Made by a program: the position numbers and the translations under genes. A model generated the notes under the pieces. It was given only the letters and a program-made list of their open reading frames with translations, made no database searches and had not been told where the DNA came from. From Gp13-AA77 sp035949375 (GTDB lineage: Bacteria; Acidobacteriota; Terriglobia; UBA7540), in the NCBI GenBank assembly GCA_035949375.1, contig DASZIG010000117.1:1-64000 (forward strand): DNA of 64,000 nucleotides, given 5' to 3'. Positions 24,844-33,155 of the stretch are shown one piece after another (within the stretch, counting starts at the first letter, position 1; every line of letters begins with the position of its first letter).

Positions 24844-27063
24844 CTACGGCTTGGCGGGCTGAAACTCCGGCACACCGAATTGCCACAGGACGAAACTCAT
24901 CTCGTCGGTCAACTCTGTTTCGCGCTGCGTCTTGGTTGAGCCGAATCCGTGCCCGGCTTCGTAGTCGACTCGCAACAGAATGGGCTTGCCGCTGGATGTT
25001 GCCGCCTCGAGACGGGCCGCCATCTTGCCGGGCTCCCACGAAATCACGCGAGGATCGTTGAAGCCGGTGGTCACCATGACGGCGGGATACGGGGTGCCGT
25101 CTTTCACGTGGTGATAGGCGCTCATCTCGTATAAGCCCTTGAATCCGTCCTCCGATTTCACGGTGCCGAACTCCGGAATATTGGGTGGTCCGTTGGGCGT
25201 GAACTCCGTCCGAACCACGTCCGACATCGGAACAGCGTCGATGGCCGCCGCGAACAGGTCAGGCCGCTCTGTTATGGAGCGGCCGATCGTGATGCCTCCC
25301 GCGCTTCCGCCCTCGATGGCCAGATGCGCCGGCGAGGTGTACTTCTGATCGACGAGGTATTGGGCGCAGGCAATGAAATCCTTCCAGGTATTCGGCTTGG
25401 TCAGCAGCTTGCCCGCCAGGTGCCAGTCCTCGCCGTACTCACCTCCGCCCCGAATGTGCCCTACCGCAAATACGCCCCCGCGTTCGAACCAGGCAATCAG
25501 CCGCGGATCAAAGAAGGGATCTTCGCTGATGCCGTAGGCGCCGTAGCCGTCGAGCAAGGTGGGATTTGAGCCGTCCAGCTTCAACCCTTTCTTGTAAATG
25601 ATGGAAAGCGGAATCAGAGTGCCGTCATAGCTCTTGGCCTTGACCTCGATGGATTCGAGATCGCCGGGCTCGTCGAAGGGTCCCGCCGGTTGGAGTTTCG
25701 TGTCGCTCACCTGTTTGGAAGTTGGATCGTAGGCGTAGATCTTGGAAGCCTTGATCCACGATGTCATGTCGAGGAGCGCGCCGGGCACGCGCTGGTCCGT
25801 GGCCGAAAGCGTAACCGTTCCCTGAAAGGGCAGCGCGACCTCCTCGGCTTTGCTTTCCCCATAGACCACTCGTACCAGGTGCCCGATGCCGCCATCCAGT
25901 TCCTGCACATAAAGGGCATCCGAGGCGGCCGCGATGGCTCGGATCACGGCCTGGCCGGCGGGCACCACGACGTCAGCATGAGCCACGTCGGGCTTGGACA
26001 ACTGCGTGTGGAGGACCTTGAACCGCGAGGCCTGCAGGTGGGAGAGCAGGTAGAGATCGTCACCGTGCGCGTCGAAGCTGGTGATGTCGTCATTTACGTC
26101 GCAGATCAGCTTCCACGGCGTGTTCGGGCCGCTGAGGCTTTCGATGGGCGCCTCGTAGGCGGTAATTTCGTTGCGCACCCCGTGGGCGATGATTCCCAAC
26201 GCGTAAGGAGAGCCGGGAACGATTCCCGCGAAGGGTATGTCGGCCGGATCGATTTTCACCGAGGGCACGCCGTCGCCGAACACCAGGGCGTCTTTGGCGG
26301 CGTCAGTGCCGAGCACATGCAGATACGTGCGGCTCTTCAGGTAACGATCGGTCGGGGCGGCATTCGGCTCGAGCTTCTGCAGGCGATTGTAGACGAAGGA
26401 GTGGCCGTCCGGCAGCCAGGCAGGACTGCCGAACTGCGCGCGATCGATCACGTCACCGGTTTCGGCGCCCGACGCGACTTCGATCACGTGCATCACCGCG
26501 TCCTCCGAGCCCGCCGGAGAAACACCCACCACCACGTAACGTCCGTCGAGCGAGGGGTTGTAGTAGCTGATCGCGAAGTGAGGACCTCCGGCGGCGGCGA
26601 ACTTCGCAGGATCCACCAGCAGCTTCTCTTCGCCGTTAAGGCCGTCGCGCACGTAGAGTCTGGCCAGGTCCTCGCTGGCCAGCCGCTTCTGGTAGAAATA
26701 TCGATCGCCGGGCAGGCGGCGCAAATCGCTGACGCGCGCCGGAGCTGACTCGTCGAGCGTCTTCATGCGGGCCAGCAACGCCGCGCGGCCTGAGATTCGG
26801 GCGAGGACGGCCCGGGTGTAATCATTCTGACCCTTGAACCAGGCGGCGACCTCCGGGTCTTTGAGGTTCTCCATGTAGCGGTAGGGATCGGCGACCTTGA
26901 CGCCGAAGTATTCATCGGTGACGGGCCGGACGGCTGCAACCGGCGCCCCGTCAGCGTCCGGCGTTTTTGCGCTCTGCGCCGCCGCCACAAGCAGTCCGGC
27001 CGCCGCTGCTGACAGCAACACCAGCAAGTATGCCGTTCTCAGCCTCGAATAAGTTCTCTTCAT
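24844..27063 (-). CDS. Secreted prolyl oligopeptidase (S9A family)
   Basis: Serine peptidase of 739 residues that cleaves short peptides after proline. The N-terminal signal sequence (1-30, LLVLLSAAAAGLLVAAAQS) indicates a periplasmic location. A seven-bladed propeller domain (about 80-440) is followed by the alpha/beta-hydrolase domain. The catalytic Ser is in EGGSAGG, the Asp in FNDPRVISWEPGK and the His in YEAGHGFGS. The start has GGGGTGG upstream. It converges on bfr and stands alone on its strand, with RtcB 193 bp upstream. Confidence 0.94.
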   Translation of the reverse strand: MKRTYSRLRTAYLLVLLSAAAAGLLVAAAQSAKTPDADGAPVAAVRPVTDEYFGVKVADPYRYMENLKDPEVAAWFKGQNDYTRAVLARISGRAALLARMKTLDESAPARVSDLRRLPGDRYFYQKRLASEDLARLYVRDGLNGEEKLLVDPAKFAAAGGPHFAISYYNPSLDGRYVVVGVSPAGSEDAVMHVIEVASGAETGDVIDRAQFGSPAWLPDGHSFVYNRLQKLEPNAAPTDRYLKSRTYLHVLGTDAAKDALVFGDGVPSVKIDPADIPFAGIVPGSPYALGIIAHGVRNEITAYEAPIESLSGPNTPWKLICDVNDDITSFDAHGDDLYLLSHLQASRFKVLHTQLSKPDVAHADVVVPAGQAVIRAIAAASDALYVQELDGGIGHLVRVVYGESKAEEVALPFQGTVTLSATDQRVPGALLDMTSWIKASKIYAYDPTSKQVSDTKLQPAGPFDEPGDLESIEVKAKSYDGTLIPLSIIYKKGLKLDGSNPTLLDGYGAYGISEDPFFDPRLIAWFERGGVFAVGHIRGGGEYGEDWHLAGKLLTKPNTWKDFIACAQYLVDQKYTSPAHLAIEGGSAGGITIGRSITERPDLFAAAIDAVPMSDVVRTEFTPNGPPNIPEFGTVKSEDGFKGLYEMSAYHHVKDGTPYPAVMVTTGFNDPRVISWEPGKMAARLEAATSSGKPILLRVDYEAGHGFGSTKTQRETELTDEMSFVLWQFGVPEFQPAKP

Positions 27064-27175
27064 CGTCCACCCCTTTTGGAATCCGTCGTTTCGCGTTGGG
27101 CTTTAGCGCCGTGAGTTTATTGTACGGCAACGCAGGTACAACCGCTATCTACTGTCCAACCTGCAAGACCGTGAT

Positions 27176-27216
27176 GGTCGATCACGAAACTCCGGGGTGG
27201 TCGATCACGAAACTCC
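27176..27216. repeat. Direct repeat of TCGATCAC type, 2 x 18 bp
   Basis: GGTCGATCACGAAACTCC occurs at 27176-27193 and again at 27199-27216, period 23. It lies 41 bp beyond the 3' end of rtcB. A related pair flanks the 5' side of rtcB at 28745-28780. Confidence 0.6.
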
Positions 27217-27256
27217 AAGCTGTAACGCTACCTTCTGCGGACCAACATCGAGCGTT

Positions 27257-28705
27257 CTATCCCTTGATCACTCCGATCGGCTTCAGCCTTGCCACCTTCT
27301 TCGAGAGCCCGGCGTTGTGCACCACGTCCACGACCGCGTCCACGTCTTTGTAAGCCTCGGGAATCTCCTCGGTGATGCCGTCTTTGGTGTCGGATCGCAC
27401 CACGATGCCTTGTTCTTCGAGGCGCCCGCGCGCATTGGCGGCCCATTCGGACTTCTTTGCGGCCGTGCGGCTCAGCACGCGGCCGGCGCCGTGGCAGGCG
27501 GTGCCGACGGTCTCGGCCATCGCGCCCTCCGCGCCCACCAGCACGTAGGACGCAGTGCCCATCGAGCCCGGAATCAGCACCGGCTGTCCGATGTCACGGT
27601 ACACGTCGGGAAGCTCGGGACGGCCCGGAGCGAAGGCACGGGTAGCGCCCTTGCGGTGGACCATCACCTGCCGTTCGCGCCCGCCCGTCTGGTGACGTTC
27701 GAGCTTGGCGATGTTGTGGCAGACGTCGTACACCACGCGCAGGTCGTGATCCTCTCCGAAAATGTGGCGGAAGGCGCCGCGCGTGAAATGCGTGATGCCC
27801 TGCCGGTTGGCCCAGGCATAATTGGCGGCGGCACGCATCGCCCCGAGGTACTCCTGGCCTTCGGCGGAGTGCACGGGGACGCAGGCCAGCTGCCGGTCCG
27901 GCAGGCGGATGCCGTAGCGCCGCATGCCTTCGTCCATGTCGCGCAGGTAGTCGGTGCAGACCTGATGCCCGAGGCCGCGCGAACCGGAGTGAATGAGCAC
28001 CACGACCTGATTCTCCGTGAGGCCGAGCGTTCGAGCGGCCGCGGGCTCGAAGATGCGCTCCACGTACTGGACCTCGAGGAAGTGATTGCCGGAGCCGAGC
28101 GTGCCGATTTGCGGCAGGCCGCGCTTCTTGGCGCGATCGCTGACGGCCGCGGGGCGGGCGCCGTCGATGGTCCCGCCCTCTTCGCAGGTTTCGAGGTCCT
28201 CGGGCCGGCCGTACTCGTGCGCCACCATCCAGGCTGCGCCCTCCTCGAGCACCCGGTCGAGGTCCTGGTAGGAGACGCGGACGTCGCCGCCGCGTCCGGC
28301 GCCGGAAGGGACGTCGCGAAAGAGCTGGTTCACGAGGTCGCGGATCTGCGGCCGCACCTCGTCGAGCGTGAGCGTGCTCGCGAGCAGCCGCACGCCGCAG
28401 TTGATGTCGAACCCGACGCCGCCCGGCGACACCACGCCCCCCTCTTCGGGGATGGTGGCGGCCACGCCGCCGATGGGAAACCCGTAGCCCTGGTGAATGT
28501 CGGGCATGGCGAGCGACCGGCCGGCGATGCCCGGCAGCATGGCCACGTTCGCCGCCTGCTCCAGGCACTGGTCGCGCAGCACGTCGCGCAGCAGCCGCTC
28601 GTCACTGTAGATCAGAGCCTCGGTTAGCATGCCCGCGCGCGCCTGGCGCGGGATCAGCCAGCGGTAATCGTCGAGCCTTTCGAGCTGGCTTGCGTCAAAT
28701 GTCAT
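27257..28705 (-). CDS. rtcB: RNA ligase RtcB
   Basis: GTP-dependent ligase that joins 2',3'-cyclic phosphate and 5'-OH RNA ends in RNA repair and tRNA splicing. The 482-residue product includes the metal-ligand Cys103 in VGFDINCGVR, the PDIHQGYGFPIGG block, the HSGSRGLGHQ motif and the guanylylated histidine in ACHGAGR. There is no RtcA cyclase, RtcR activator or archease gene adjacent, so it stands alone. The ATG has no strong ribosome-binding site. A promoter-like sequence lies about 530 bp upstream, beyond a repeat-filled region. Confidence 0.94.
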   Translation of the reverse strand: MTFDASQLERLDDYRWLIPRQARAGMLTEALIYSDERLLRDVLRDQCLEQAANVAMLPGIAGRSLAMPDIHQGYGFPIGGVAATIPEEGGVVSPGGVGFDINCGVRLLASTLTLDEVRPQIRDLVNQLFRDVPSGAGRGGDVRVSYQDLDRVLEEGAAWMVAHEYGRPEDLETCEEGGTIDGARPAAVSDRAKKRGLPQIGTLGSGNHFLEVQYVERIFEPAAARTLGLTENQVVVLIHSGSRGLGHQVCTDYLRDMDEGMRRYGIRLPDRQLACVPVHSAEGQEYLGAMRAAANYAWANRQGITHFTRGAFRHIFGEDHDLRVVYDVCHNIAKLERHQTGGRERQVMVHRKGATRAFAPGRPELPDVYRDIGQPVLIPGSMGTASYVLVGAEGAMAETVGTACHGAGRVLSRTAAKKSEWAANARGRLEEQGIVVRSDTKDGITEEIPEAYKDVDAVVDVVHNAGLSKKVARLKPIGVIKG

Positions 28706-28744
28706 AGCCTAGTCCACTAAACGGGAGCCGTGCGGGCCTTCGAT

Positions 28745-28780
28745 CCGGAATTGTGATCGATGCCGGAATTGTGATCGATG
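28745..28780. repeat. Exact tandem duplication, 2 x 18 bp
   Basis: CCGGAATTGTGATCGATG is repeated exactly at 28745-28762 and 28763-28780, 40-75 bp upstream of the rtcB start. Its complement (CATCGATCACAATTCCGG) resembles the repeat beyond the 3' end of rtcB. Confidence 0.7.
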
Positions 28781-28830
28781 ATTGAGAAGGGATCAGCATA
28801 GCACCCCGAAAGGCGCGTTGCTCGTCAGGG

Positions 28831-28982
28831 TGGCTTCGTTTTGCGAAACAAGGCCGCAGCCAGAACAGGCTGATTGATTCTAAAGGACTTATGCGGAACC
28901 AAGTTGGCTTCGTTTGGCTTCGTTTTGACCTATTTTTCAGGCCGATTTACTGATTCCACTGCACTTAGTGGCTTCGTTTTGC
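28831..28982. repeat. GGCTTCG-type repeat element, copy 1
   Basis: GTGGCTTCGTTTTGC-like units occur at 28831-28844 (first base lacking), 28905-28930 (doubled) and 28968-28982. A GATTCTAAAGGACTTATGCGG box lies at 28876-28896. The same order of boxes recurs at 37411-37527. Confidence 0.6.
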
Positions 28983-29238
28983 AAAATTTTAGATTCTTTT
29001 TTTTGCTCTCTGCACGGTTTTGAGGCATTTCCGCCGGCCCGGCCGCGTTCGCCGCATGCCGCCGACCTCCGGCGGCTCCTTGCAAGCGCGCAGATGCAAG
29101 CGCGCAGAGGGTTGTTGCAGCAGGCTTGATGGTGCCGGGCCGGCGGTTGATCGCAAGACTAGAACGCGGTGTGAGATTCTGCGGGAGCATCGAGACCCTC
29201 CCGGGGCGGCAATTCCGTCCCCCGGAAATGACACCGGG

Positions 29239-29267
29239 AGAGTAGCACAGGCTAGCGATATTGTCAA
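29239..29267 (-). promoter_or_regulatory. Candidate promoter pointing toward rtcB
   Basis: On the minus strand TTGACA (29267-29262) and TACTCT (29244-29239) are 17 bp apart. Transcription would start near 29232, giving rtcB a leader of about 525 nt, or expressing a short transcript of unknown role in the repeat region. Confidence 0.5.
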
Positions 29268-29482
29268 GCTCTGTAGGTAGGTAGACATAGGCTACAGCCG
29301 GTTATCAGAGCAGGCCCGAGCGACGACCGGCCATCGCCAAAGCAACGCGCTCCTTCCCAAAAGGGCAGCCGGCGAAGGCTGGAAGAGCAGGCGGAAATGC
29401 CGATCATCGGCCATCAAGGCTCAGACTCCTCGCTTGCTATTTTTCTCAATCGCTTTGGCGGAAGGCCAGCGCAACCTGCCGA

Positions 29483-30982
29483 TCAGTAGAGATTGCCTTC
29501 CCGCTTGCGCCCCGTGTAATCCACGTAGACCACTTTCAGCTCGCTGTAGAACTCAATGGCCGTCGAGCCGCACTCGCGATCTCCAAAACCGGTGCTCTTG
29601 ACGCCGCCGAACGGCACGTGCGCCTCGCCTCCGACCGTGGGTGAGTTGACGTGGACCATTCCGCACTCGAGCCGCTCGGCAGCCTGGAAGACGCGATTGG
29701 CGTCGGTTGTGAAGATCGAGGCGGTCAGGCCGTAGCGGACCGAGTTGGCCGCCGCCATGGCCTCCTCGAAATCGCGCACGCGGATGACCGCGAGCACCGG
29801 ACCGAAGATTTCCTCCTGAGCGAGGCGCGAGCCCGCCGGCACGTGATCGAACACGGTCGGCTGCACGAAAAACCCGCGCGCCCCGTTCACTTCCGGAACC
29901 GCTTCTCCGCCGCATGCGAGCGTAGCCTCGCGCTTGCCGATCTCGAGAAATCCGACGACCTTCTCAAACTGCTCGCGGCCGACGAGCGGCGCCACCTGGG
30001 TTCCGGGATCGAGCGGGCTGCCAAACCGGAGCTTCGAGGCGCGGCCCGAGACGAGGCCCACAAAGCGGTCGGCGACCTCGTCCACCACCACCACGCGGCT
30101 GGTGGCGGTACAACGCTCGCCGGCCGAGCCGAATGCGCCCGCCACCGTGTGTTCGGCCGCCAATTCGAGATCGGCGTCCTCGAGGACCACCACCGGATTC
30201 TTGCCGCCCATCTCGAGCTGCACCTTCTTGAGCTGCCGCGCCGCTTTGGCGGCAATCGCGGCGCCCACCGCGTTCGAGCCCGTAAAACTGAGCGCCACCA
30301 CCCCGGGATGCTCCACCAGTGCGTCGCCGGCCTCCTCGCCGAGACCGTGCACCATGTTGAGCACGCCTGCGGGCAAGCCCGCCTCAGCCAGAATCTCCGT
30401 CACCCTGCGCGAACAGAACGGAGTGAGCTCCGACGGCTTCCACACCACGGTGTTGCCGCAGACCAGCGCCGGCGCCAGCTTCCAGACGGGAACGGCGACG
30501 GGAAAGTTCCACGGCGTGATCAAGCCGACCACTCCCAGTGGCTGCCGGAGCGTGTAGACGAAATTGGAAGAAAGCTCCGAAGGCAGCGTTTCGCCCTTGA
30601 GCCGGCGCGCTTCGCCGGCGATGAAGTCGAGGGTGTTGATGGCACGGGCGAGCTCGCCGCGCGCCTCCGCCAGCGTTTTGCCTTCCTCGCGCGAGAGCAG
30701 ACGGGCCACGTCTTCCTTTTGCTCTTCGAGCAGGCGCGCTGCCTTGGCCAGGATGCGTCCGCGGCCCGGCGCGGGTTCCGCCCGCCATCTCGGGAAGGCG
30801 CGCTCGGCGCTCCGGATCGCCTCCTCGGTCTCGGCGCGGCTGGAGAGCGGCGCGTAGCCGATCAGATCGCTGAGATCGGCCGGGTTCCGCCGCTCCAGGG
30901 TCCGCCCGGAGCGCGACTCCACCCAAACGCCGTTAATGTAGTTCGCGCAGACGGTCGCACCGGCAATTGCTGCTTCGCTCAC
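29483..30982 (-). CDS. Aldehyde dehydrogenase (possibly 2,5-dioxovalerate type)
   Basis: NAD(P)+-dependent aldehyde dehydrogenase of about 499 residues. Motifs include the cofactor-site TPWNFPVAVPVWKLAPAL, FTGSNAVG, the general base Glu in QLEMGGKNP, and the nucleophile Cys in GSAGERCTATSR. The ERCTATSR context is close to alpha-ketoglutaric-semialdehyde (2,5-dioxovalerate) dehydrogenases, the last step of non-phosphorylative pentose/uronate oxidation, but the substrate cannot be fixed by eye. Start choice: GGAGG abuts the ATG at 30988 with no spacing, while GTG at 30982 has a 6-base spacing and was preferred. galT ends 21 bp upstream, so they probably share a transcript. Confidence 0.88.
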   Translation of the reverse strand: MSEAAIAGATVCANYINGVWVESRSGRTLERRNPADLSDLIGYAPLSSRAETEEAIRSAERAFPRWRAEPAPGRGRILAKAARLLEEQKEDVARLLSREEGKTLAEARGELARAINTLDFIAGEARRLKGETLPSELSSNFVYTLRQPLGVVGLITPWNFPVAVPVWKLAPALVCGNTVVWKPSELTPFCSRRVTEILAEAGLPAGVLNMVHGLGEEAGDALVEHPGVVALSFTGSNAVGAAIAAKAARQLKKVQLEMGGKNPVVVLEDADLELAAEHTVAGAFGSAGERCTATSRVVVVDEVADRFVGLVSGRASKLRFGSPLDPGTQVAPLVGREQFEKVVGFLEIGKREATLACGGEAVPEVNGARGFFVQPTVFDHVPAGSRLAQEEIFGPVLAVIRVRDFEEAMAAANSVRYGLTASIFTTDANRVFQAAERLECGMVHVNSPTVGGEAHVPFGGVKSTGFGDRECGSTAIEFYSELKVVYVDYTGRKREGNLY

Positions 30983-31003
30983 AAACATCCTCCACGATTC
31001 GCA

Positions 31004-32014
31004 TCACCCCGTAATCGGGTTTGCTTCCCGCAGAAATTTGGCCGCTTCCTCCGGCGGCGTGGGATTGATGTAGAATCCGGTGCCCCACTCGAATCCCGCG
31101 AGCCTGGTCAGCTTCGGCATGATCTCCAGGTGCCAATGGTAATAGTCGTTCACGCCGTCGGGGACGGGCGAAGTGTGAATGATGTAGTTGTAGGCCGGAT
31201 GGTCGAGCACGGCTTCCAGGCGGCCCAGCATGTCTTTAAGCAGCGCCGCCAGATGCTGAAAGTCGCTCCGGGATGATTCGTCGAAGGCCGACTGGTGCTC
31301 TTTCGGAAGAATCCAGAGTTCGAAAGGGAAGCGCGGGGCAAAGGGGCAGAGGGCGACAAACCTTTCGTTTTCCGAGACCAGCCGCACGCCCGTCGAGGCC
31401 TCCTGCCGAATGATGTCACAGAACAGACACCGTTCTTTATAGCTGTAGTAGTCGCGCGCGCCGTTCACCTCTTCCTGAACGCGCTTGGGCACTACGGGCA
31501 AGGCGATCAACTGCGAGTGGGTATGCTCGAGCGAGGCGCCGGCGGCATCGCCGAAGTTCTTGAAGATCAACATGTACTTGAAGCGCGTGTCCTTCTTGAG
31601 ATCCACAATCCGATCGCGGTAGGCCGCCAGCACGGACTCGATCTGCGCCGCCGGCAGCCCGGCCATGGTGGTGTGGTGCTCGGGCGTTTCGATAATCACC
31701 TCGTGGGCGCCGATCCCGTTCATCCTGTCGTAGAGCCCTTCACCCTGCCGGCTCAAAGTGCCCTCGATTCCGAGGGCCGGGAACTTGTTCGGCACCACGC
31801 GCAAGGACCATCCGGGCCCGTTGCGCTCGCTGCCTTCGGGGCGATAAGCCAGGACCTCGGGCGGGGTCTTGGATTCGTTGCCGTAGCAGAACGGGCAGAA
31901 TCCTGAGCCGCGGATCAGCACTCGTTCGCGGATAAAGTCGGTGGGCCGCTTGGCGCGGTCCGTGGCGATGATCACCCAGCGGCCGACGACCGGGTCTTTT
32001 CTCAGCTCGGGCAA
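31004..32014 (-). CDS. galT: Galactose-1-phosphate uridylyltransferase
   Basis: Exchanges UMP between UDP-glucose and galactose-1-phosphate in the Leloir pathway. The 336-residue HIT-superfamily protein has the active-site motif HTHSQ in LEHTHSQLIALP, with the nucleophilic His as the second His. Zinc-site cysteines are visible in GFCPFCYGNE and ERCLFCD. Translation begins at TTG (32014), seven bases after AGGAG. It is the upstream member of a probable two-gene unit with the aldehyde dehydrogenase. No galK or galE is present in the window. Confidence 0.92.
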   Translation of the reverse strand: MPELRKDPVVGRWVIIATDRAKRPTDFIRERVLIRGSGFCPFCYGNESKTPPEVLAYRPEGSERNGPGWSLRVVPNKFPALGIEGTLSRQGEGLYDRMNGIGAHEVIIETPEHHTTMAGLPAAQIESVLAAYRDRIVDLKKDTRFKYMLIFKNFGDAAGASLEHTHSQLIALPVVPKRVQEEVNGARDYYSYKERCLFCDIIRQEASTGVRLVSENERFVALCPFAPRFPFELWILPKEHQSAFDESSRSDFQHLAALLKDMLGRLEAVLDHPAYNYIIHTSPVPDGVNDYYHWHLEIMPKLTRLAGFEWGTGFYINPTPPEEAAKFLREANPITG

Positions 32015-32185
32015 ATTACTGCTCCTCTGCGGGCAATGGCACGTCCGGACGGCTCCGGGAATCGGCCTGTCTCAGACGACGGCACTCCGGAAGTTTTCCA
32101 CGCGCGGCCCGCGCTCATCAGCTTAGTGGTCCGACCGGTAGTTTAGCAGAGATGCCGCTCTTACTTCGGACGCCGCCCGGCGGAA

Positions 32186-32698
32186 TCAGCGATGCGCGCC
32201 TCGCGGGCGATCGCGAAAGGCGTTCTTGAATACGCGCACCTCAAAGCCTGCATCGGCGGTCCAAAACACGCTTGCGATGTCGAACCGGTAAGAGACGTCG
32301 CGGCGCCCGAGGCGGTGAAGATAGGCTTGCGCCGATTGCAGGATGCGGCGCCGTTGCTCAGGTCGAACGGCGGCTTCGGGCGGTCCGGCTTCACTCGACG
32401 ATCGCGTTTTGACTTCCACGAACGCCAGCACCGGCCCGTCCCAGGCAACGATGTCGAGTTCGCCTTCGCGCGCGCCCGGACGCCGATTGCGCGCCACCAT
32501 CGTGTACCCGGCCTGGCGGAGATGCCAGTAGACCAGCCTCTCGCCCCGGCGGCCCGTCTCGAGGTGAGCATCGGGGCGAACAGGGCGACCAGCCTCGCGA
32601 GAACCAGGTCCGGTCGCGGCGCGACGCTTGGCCCGCAGCGCGTCCCGTCGCTCCCGCCAAACCAGCGCGCCGTAAACCACGCGCGCCCACCAGTTCAT
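32186..32698 (-). CDS. YraN (UPF0102) family nuclease-like protein
   Basis: Protein of 170 residues whose central domain (about 45-165) matches UPF0102/YraN: GRRGERLVYWHLRQAGYTMVARN followed by GELDIVAWDGPVLAFVEVKTR. The spaced Asp, Glu and Lys (GELDIV...VEVKTR) are the restriction-endonuclease-like catalytic set. Biological function is unestablished for most members. The first about 40 residues are basic and not part of the family core, so a later start is possible; no ribosome-binding site decides. It sits 171 bp upstream of galT. Confidence 0.85.
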   Translation of the reverse strand: MNWWARVVYGALVWRERRDALRAKRRAATGPGSREAGRPVRPDAHLETGRRGERLVYWHLRQAGYTMVARNRRPGAREGELDIVAWDGPVLAFVEVKTRSSSEAGPPEAAVRPEQRRRILQSAQAYLHRLGRRDVSYRFDIASVFWTADAGFEVRVFKNAFRDRPRGAHR

Positions 32699-32764
32699 GA
32701 TCGTGGTCCTAGCCCAAGCATAAGGATCTCATTACTGAGGATTTCATATCATAGCGGCAGGTTG

Positions 32765-33110
32765 GACGAAAAGGCGGGGCTGGAGAGTTTGTTCGGTAGT
32801 CGGAGGCTCTGCCGTTTTACGGCGGGGCGTGGCAGGCCCGAAGGGCCGATCCACCAAAGCCCAAGCCAACGGCCTGGGGCAAAGGCCGAGGCCCAAGCAA
32901 GAGCCCTGAAAGGGCGACCCAGGGCCTATGGCCGTGACTACGGTTTTGTCGCGCCCCTTCAGGGCTCTCGGAGCATCTCAGCGGAAGCCTAAACCCCAGG
33001 CCGTTGGCCTGGGCTTGGATGGAACGCCCCTTCGGGGCTGGGCGGCAAGCCGCTCCGGTGCAGACCGAAGGCTTTCACACAGACTTCTGGAAGCCCCGCC
33101 CTTCCAAGCG
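32765..33110. repeat. MITE-like inverted-repeat region
   Basis: This gene-free stretch has nested inverted arms. AGCCCTGAAAGGGCGAC (near 32902-32918) pairs with GTCGCGCCCCTTCAGGGCT (near 32947-32965). CCCAAGCCAACGGCCTGGGG (32860-32879) pairs with CCCCAGGCCGTTGGCCTGGG (32996-33015). Outer AAGGCGGGGCT...AGCCCCGCCCTT ends lie near 32771 and 33092. It fills the 457-bp gap between the YraN gene and the di-haem gene. No transposase is present. Confidence 0.55.
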
Positions 33111-33155
33111 TGAAAGAGTGGCCCAACACTCTCACCGCGGGCTCACCGCGGGCTG

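Larger units (their letters stand above)
28706..29482. other. 777-bp gene-poor region upstream of rtcB
   Basis: Holds the TCGATCAC-type tandem repeat (28745-28780), GGCTTCG-type elements (28831-28982), a 14-bp direct repeat TGCAAGCGCGCAGA near 29080-29108 and a strong promoter-like sequence on the minus strand (29239-29267). An 86-codon frame (28930-29190, minus) has GGAGGG before its ATG, but its C-terminal third is repeat DNA, so it is not called a gene. From 29291 to 29482 I see nothing definite. Confidence 0.6.

Noticed and set aside
28930..29190. 86-codon frame upstream of rtcB (minus strand)
   Set aside because: It has GGAGGG and an upstream promoter, but its last third is the dispersed GGCTTCG element and the composition is not protein-like. 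Kept as an observation only.
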